From a virus, in the IMG/VR virus record IMGVR_UViG_3300037343_000176, positions 1 to 20,746 of that record: a DNA stretch of 20,746 nt; one strand, 5' to 3'. Under the pieces are notes generated by a model. The model was not told where the DNA came from and did not search any database. It worked only from the letters and a program-made list of their open reading frames with translations. A program made the translations under genes and the position numbers. Shown here piece after piece: positions 17,966 to 20,746 of the stretch; position 1 is the stretch's first letter, and the number at the start of each line of letters is the position of its first letter.

Positions 17966-18190
17966 TTACCAGCCGTCTATGCTACGTGCTGGAGAATAGC
18001 CGTCTTTGACTATTTTGATAGCAGCGTTGTAGCCTTCCAAATATTCTTCAGACTTTCTTGCCGAGTAATACCTAGCGCCTTGAACTAGTATGCGTTCGAT
18101 AGCTCTTTGGGTGGCCAGTCTCCCACCGTCGAAGGTGTCTCCGTATCTGACTTGACCGCTCAACATTCCTTTTGTAATTTCAGATGTCAC
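17966..18190 (-). CDS. Hypothetical protein, 74 aa
   Basis: GTG start at 18190, one base after the previous stop, with GAAAGAAAATGAA. Helical, with a basic centre (RLATQRAIERILVQGARYYS), ending SIDGW. The TAA stop is inside a GGTAAAAA copy. Not recognised. Confidence 0.62.
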   Translation of the reverse strand: MTSEITKGMLSGQVRYGDTFDGGRLATQRAIERILVQGARYYSARKSEEYLEGYNAAIKIVKDGYSPARSIDGW

Positions 18191-18191
18191 T

Positions 18192-18497
18192 TCATTTTCT
18201 TTCGTTAGGTGTTTCGGGTGTCTCTAAAATTGGCAACTTGCTGATTGCTTCCTCACCTAGAATCTCGTCAATCGCTCGACGTAATCCCAGCGAGTACATA
18301 CTGCCGTCACTATCTCCCATGACTAGTTCCCAGTCGGCAACCATTGCTCTCAGGTTGGTAACTTTTTCGTTAGCCCAATCGTCGAACTCGGTTGCAACAA
18401 TTTTGCTAATGGTTTCAAAAGCCTTGTTGTCAATAATGTTTACGTGAGCTAACTGCCCTAGGGCACTCGTCACTTCTTTCTTAAAATTCTTAGCCAT
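18192..18497 (-). CDS. Hypothetical helical protein, 101 aa
   Basis: Mostly alpha-helical (KNFKKEVTSALGQLAHVNII; VTNLRAMVADWELVMGD), with a proline-rich end (LETPETPNERK). ATG overlaps the last eight bases of the HTH gene. Function unknown. Confidence 0.68.
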   Translation of the reverse strand: MAKNFKKEVTSALGQLAHVNIIDNKAFETISKIVATEFDDWANEKVTNLRAMVADWELVMGDSDGSMYSLGLRRAIDEILGEEAISKLPILETPETPNERK

Positions 18498-18981
18498 TTA
18501 GTTTCTTCCTTAGATTCACATAGGGTTTCTCTTCCAAACTTTGGGCTACCCAGGCTTCGTACTCTGAGCGCTTGATTCGCATGTGCCTTGACCCAAAACG
18601 ATACACATTTGGGAACTGCCCAAGTGATTGATAGTGACGTAGGGTTCTTTCAGGAATCTTTAGTTCTTTTGAAATCTGCCCGAACAGAAGCCACTCGTCT
18701 TTAGCTTGGTCATTCGGTTGTGAACGTTTTGAGTTTGAGTTCAGCACATGGATAAGCCCTTCTCGAAACCCAGCTTGGTGTGCAGAGTAGTAAGCACTTG
18801 ACTCTTCTGAAGTTGCTTTACGCCATTTGATAATCTCTCCGCCTCCGAGCTCTCGTTGCAAAGATTCAGTATCAACATCCGAGAAGTGGATGTCAAAGTA
18901 GTTTGTTACCCGAAAACCTTCTTCAACGGATTCGTCTGAAGCTGTAGTAGATGCTCTTCGTTCTACGTAATAAATAGCCAT
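18490..18981 (-). CDS. Protein with C-terminal excisionase/MerR-like HTH, 163 aa
   Basis: Residues 1-90 are of unknown fold. Residues 95-148 (LLFGQISKELKIPERTLRHY ... YRFGSRHMRIKRSEYEAWVA) match the HTH_17/AlpA-Xis winged-helix pattern: helix-turn-helix, a wing with R-x-G-S-R-H-M-R-I, and a final YEAWV helix. It likely binds DNA, as a regulator or excisionase-like factor. It is the best candidate in the window for a sequence-specific regulator, though nothing ties it to the dispersed motifs. ATG at 18981, four bases after the zinc-protein stop. Confidence 0.75.
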   Translation of the reverse strand: MAIYYVERRASTTASDESVEEGFRVTNYFDIHFSDVDTESLQRELGGGEIIKWRKATSEESSAYYSAHQAGFREGLIHVLNSNSKRSQPNDQAKDEWLLFGQISKELKIPERTLRHYQSLGQFPNVYRFGSRHMRIKRSEYEAWVAQSLEEKPYVNLRKKLNG

Positions 18982-18985
18982 GTCT

Positions 18986-19447
18986 TTACACCAGTCCTTT
19001 ATAGCAAGAGTTGCATAGCAACATATTATACGCCGAGTGCTCGTTTAGCGCTACGGTCATAGCTGAGTTAGTAGGAACTACTCTTCCAGCTCCTTCGGCT
19101 CCGCACTTCTTGCAAACCTGCGCACCCTCAATCCATTCACAGTCTTTGCCAGCCTCAGCTAGAGCAGCCATTCCTCGAACTAGAGCGTGCTCACTTCCAG
19201 GTCCAGTTGTCTTGCGTAAAAACAATCTCGTATCGTCAACTGTGATAACTGCGTGCACATGCCTACAAGGACACTTGTACTTGGTAGGTTCACATGCACC
19301 GCTCTCAGGTACGTGCTTGTTTACTGCGTGCCCACAGATACAAATTCTTGGGTCACGCCTTGGCTTACTCTTTAGCCGTCTGTCAGTCTCAATGGCTTCA
19401 TCAGCATCAATGCCCATTCCTGCCAGCATGTCTCTTGCACTACTCAT
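18986..19447 (-). CDS. Protein with two putative zinc sites, 153 aa
   Basis: A first cluster has C36, C38, H40, H45, C52, C59, C61, H63 and H65 (ICICGHAVNKH ... CPCRHVH). A second cluster is C112-x2-C115-G ... C145-x2-C148. The pattern suggests two separate metal-binding modules. ATG overlaps the previous TGA (ATGA). No known family assigned. Confidence 0.7.
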   Translation of the reverse strand: MSSARDMLAGMGIDADEAIETDRRLKSKPRRDPRICICGHAVNKHVPESGACEPTKYKCPCRHVHAVITVDDTRLFLRKTTGPGSEHALVRGMAALAEAGKDCEWIEGAQVCKKCGAEGAGRVVPTNSAMTVALNEHSAYNMLLCNSCYKGLV

Positions 19448-19689
19448 TTTGTTTCTCTCTCATCGCCGTTCTCGGGGTTTTCCTTTATGTTCTTTACAAT
19501 TTCCTCGAATGTCATATCTACTGAGAACTCTTTCTTAAAATTCTCAACTAATTCATTCGTTAGTCGCCTTTGCTTACGTATCTGAATAGCACGAATAGCC
19601 CAGACTGCTCCCCAGACTGAACAAGCATTTACAATGCTCGACAGTACTAGGAACCCCAGAATCAGTTCCATCGAAACTTCTGTTTTCAT
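19444..19689 (-). CDS. Single-TM membrane protein, 81 aa
   Basis: Hydrophobic segment about 8-32 (LILGFLVLSSIVNACSVWGA), a basic stop-transfer (RKQRR) and a charged cytoplasmic tail. ATG 19689 has AAAGGA; an alternative ATG lies six codons in, with AGAAG. Role unknown. Confidence 0.68.
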   Translation of the reverse strand: MKTEVSMELILGFLVLSSIVNACSVWGAVWAIRAIQIRKQRRLTNELVENFKKEFSVDMTFEEIVKNIKENPENGDERETK

Positions 19690-19712
19690 TTCCTACGTCC
19701 TTTAGTCGTTAG

Positions 19713-19964
19713 TTAGCGATTACTCTTCTCAATCCATTGGCCCACGGCAGTTACCATCTCATCCGTAGTTAGTTGATTGAAGTCTTCTATAAACTCTGGA
19801 GCTACCAATTTTCTCAGTAGAGAGACCATGCCCATGAACTGTTGTATCGAATCGGTTCCTCGACTGTGCACTTCCATTATGTCAACTGCAGGTATGCACT
19901 TCATGCTGGGAATTAAAACTGTTCTCTCACCGAGGTCTACCTCAATGAAACTCATTTCTGTCAT
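19713..19964 (-). CDS. Tail-assembly-chaperone-like protein, 83 aa (paralogue of next)
   Basis: FIEVDLGERTVLIPSMKCIP, then a helical part and the end FNQLTTDEMVTAVGQWIEKS. The architecture 'beta strands - IPxM - helices - LTxDE(M)...WIE' resembles small phage tail assembly chaperones, and the C-terminus matches that of the next gene. ATG 19964 has GAGGAGACAGA. It is 16 bases after the paralogue. I see no frameshift signal, so the chaperone call is a family inference. Confidence 0.55.
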   Translation of the reverse strand: MTEMSFIEVDLGERTVLIPSMKCIPAVDIMEVHSRGTDSIQQFMGMVSLLRKLVAPEFIEDFNQLTTDEMVTAVGQWIEKSNR

Positions 19965-19980
19965 TCTGTCTCCTCGGGGG

Positions 19981-20223
19981 TTAAATACTTTTGTCGAACC
20001 ACTGCTCTACAGTCGAGATTTTCTCGTCTGTAGTTAGCTCATCAAACTTCTTCAAAGCTTCTCTAGGCATGTTTAATCTAATTAGCTCAAATGCAGCGGT
20101 CTTGTGCTCTGTAGGTCCTCCATCAACAAACAGACGGTTTGAGTCTTTTGTTGATAAGGACTTCATGTTAGGGAGTGAGATTTCTTCGTTTCCCATAGTG
20201 ACTTGAATAAGGTTCTGTTCCAT
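19981..20223 (-). CDS. Tail-assembly-chaperone-like protein, 80 aa (paralogue)
   Basis: Shares with the preceding protein a short strand-like start (IQVTMGNEEISLPNMKSLS) and the C-terminal FDELTTDEKISTVEQWFDKS. ATG 20223 has AGAGAAG; a longer frame to 20283 runs into the promoter. It is the first gene of the leftward unit driven from about 20300. Confidence 0.58.
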   Translation of the reverse strand: MEQNLIQVTMGNEEISLPNMKSLSTKDSNRLFVDGGPTEHKTAAFELIRLNMPREALKKFDELTTDEKISTVEQWFDKSI

Positions 20224-20272
20224 TGTTTTTACTTCTCTCTTTTGATTGCGTAATAAATATTTGTTATAGAGC

Positions 20273-20302
20273 ATCATAGACACACTATTGCCGACTTGTC
20301 AA
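20273..20302 (-). promoter_or_regulatory. Leftward promoter of the 20223-17966 unit
   Basis: TTGACA (20302-20297), 18-bp spacer, TATGAT (20278-20273). It lacks the GCAGGAAG spacer motif, so it may belong to another regulatory class (late or constitutive). Confidence 0.75.
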
Positions 20303-20429
20303 CTTTATAACTAAACTTTTTTTAACCTCAAGTTCTCACTCGAAGTCAAAAAAGATTGCTGCCTCGTAAACTATACCATAACTATACTACTATTACTACT
20401 TTACTACCATCTACTTATTTTAGAATTCC

Positions 20430-20663
20430 ACAATGTTAACCTAAATCTCTCTTCATGTATAGGAAAAAATTCCGCAGTAGTAGAAAATATAGTTAACATT
20501 GTACTAATGCAAGCATAGTCGAATGGTTTTATTAGTCGTATAGTCACGACATACTAACACGTTTTGACCAAAAACTTTTTTCATTTCGTGTTAGTAACTC
20601 TGAAAAAGATACTAACAAGAAACGCTAAAAGCTATCTTTTCATTTTCTGTTAGTATCTTTTTC
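20430..20663. repeat. Three successive inverted repeats in AT-rich DNA
   Basis: ACAATGTTAAC/GTTAACATTGT (20430-20440 / 20492-20502); ACTAACACG/CGTGTTAGT (20553-20561 / 20587-20595); and a perfect 16-bp pair GAAAAAGATACTAACA/TGTTAGTATCTTTTTC (20602-20617 / 20648-20663). ACTAACA or its complement occurs four times. No gene is seen from 20284 to the window end. Confidence 0.7.
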
Positions 20664-20746
20664 TCAAGGCAAGATAAACCTTACGACTTTACGACTAGAC
20701 AGTAAAGCGACTATAAAAAGTGTATTAGTAGATTAGTAGTAAAGTG

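Overview
The window looks like part of a large tailed double-stranded DNA phage (Caudoviricetes), probably of an actinobacterium. The support is a dense set of very short genes with TAATG/ATGA overlaps, a phage r1t-type holin, a lysis cassette, a terminase-small-subunit-like protein with a Cys/His knuckle, and possible tail-assembly-chaperone paralogues. Base composition is moderate (close to half G+C). There are no rRNA genes, no convincing tRNA and no insertion sequence. The host assignment is an inference.

Layout. (a) 1-1452: three short rightward genes, each with its own promoter and terminator; two are Cys-rich paralogues. (b) 1489-4227, leftward: a lysis-type cassette (two-TM protein, EF-hand-like/peptidoglycan-binding protein, membrane-anchored lytic transglycosylase, second two-TM protein, small HTH protein) preceded by a dual-specificity phosphatase. 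(c) 4305-6550, leftward: small acidic hypothetical genes, a 33-aa zinc-knuckle gene and a protein resembling the C-terminal tail of YqaJ-type exonucleases. (d) 6747-10171, leftward: an HExxH + von Willebrand A protein and a MoxR-type AAA+ ATPase, plus one unknown gene. (e) 10249-14644, leftward: many individually promoted small genes, several zinc-ribbon-like. (f) 14828-14992: one rightward gene behind a strong promoter. (g) 15034-15826: a non-coding, repeat-rich stretch between convergent units. (h) 15827-17726, leftward: zinc-ribbon protein, terminase-small-subunit-like protein and r1t holin. (i) 17966-20223, leftward: HTH protein, membrane protein, zinc protein and two paralogous chaperone-like genes behind a promoter at about 20300. 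(j) 20284-20746: AT-rich non-coding DNA with three inverted repeats.

The most interesting layer is regulatory. GGTAAAAATT (core GGTAAAAA, 27 copies counted by eye) recurs across 1.4-18.0 kb, nearly always in the sense direction of the local transcript. It lies inside genes in several reading frames, at gene junctions, embedded in ribosome-binding sites and in hairpin loops. This resembles the stoperator system of cluster A mycobacteriophages but with a different sequence. A second motif, GTGCAGGAAG, occupies the -35/-10 spacer of many of the phage promoters. A third, two CTGTTA repeats 11 bp apart, sits about 35 bp upstream of several of these promoters. Together they suggest a phage-wide control circuit acting on many small transcription units.

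Two sequence-avoidance signals also stand out. GATC is absent from the whole window. GGCC is absent from about 2.76 to 12.0 kb but frequent on both sides, which suggests restriction pressure and mosaic origin. All motif counts were made by eye and should be repeated by program.
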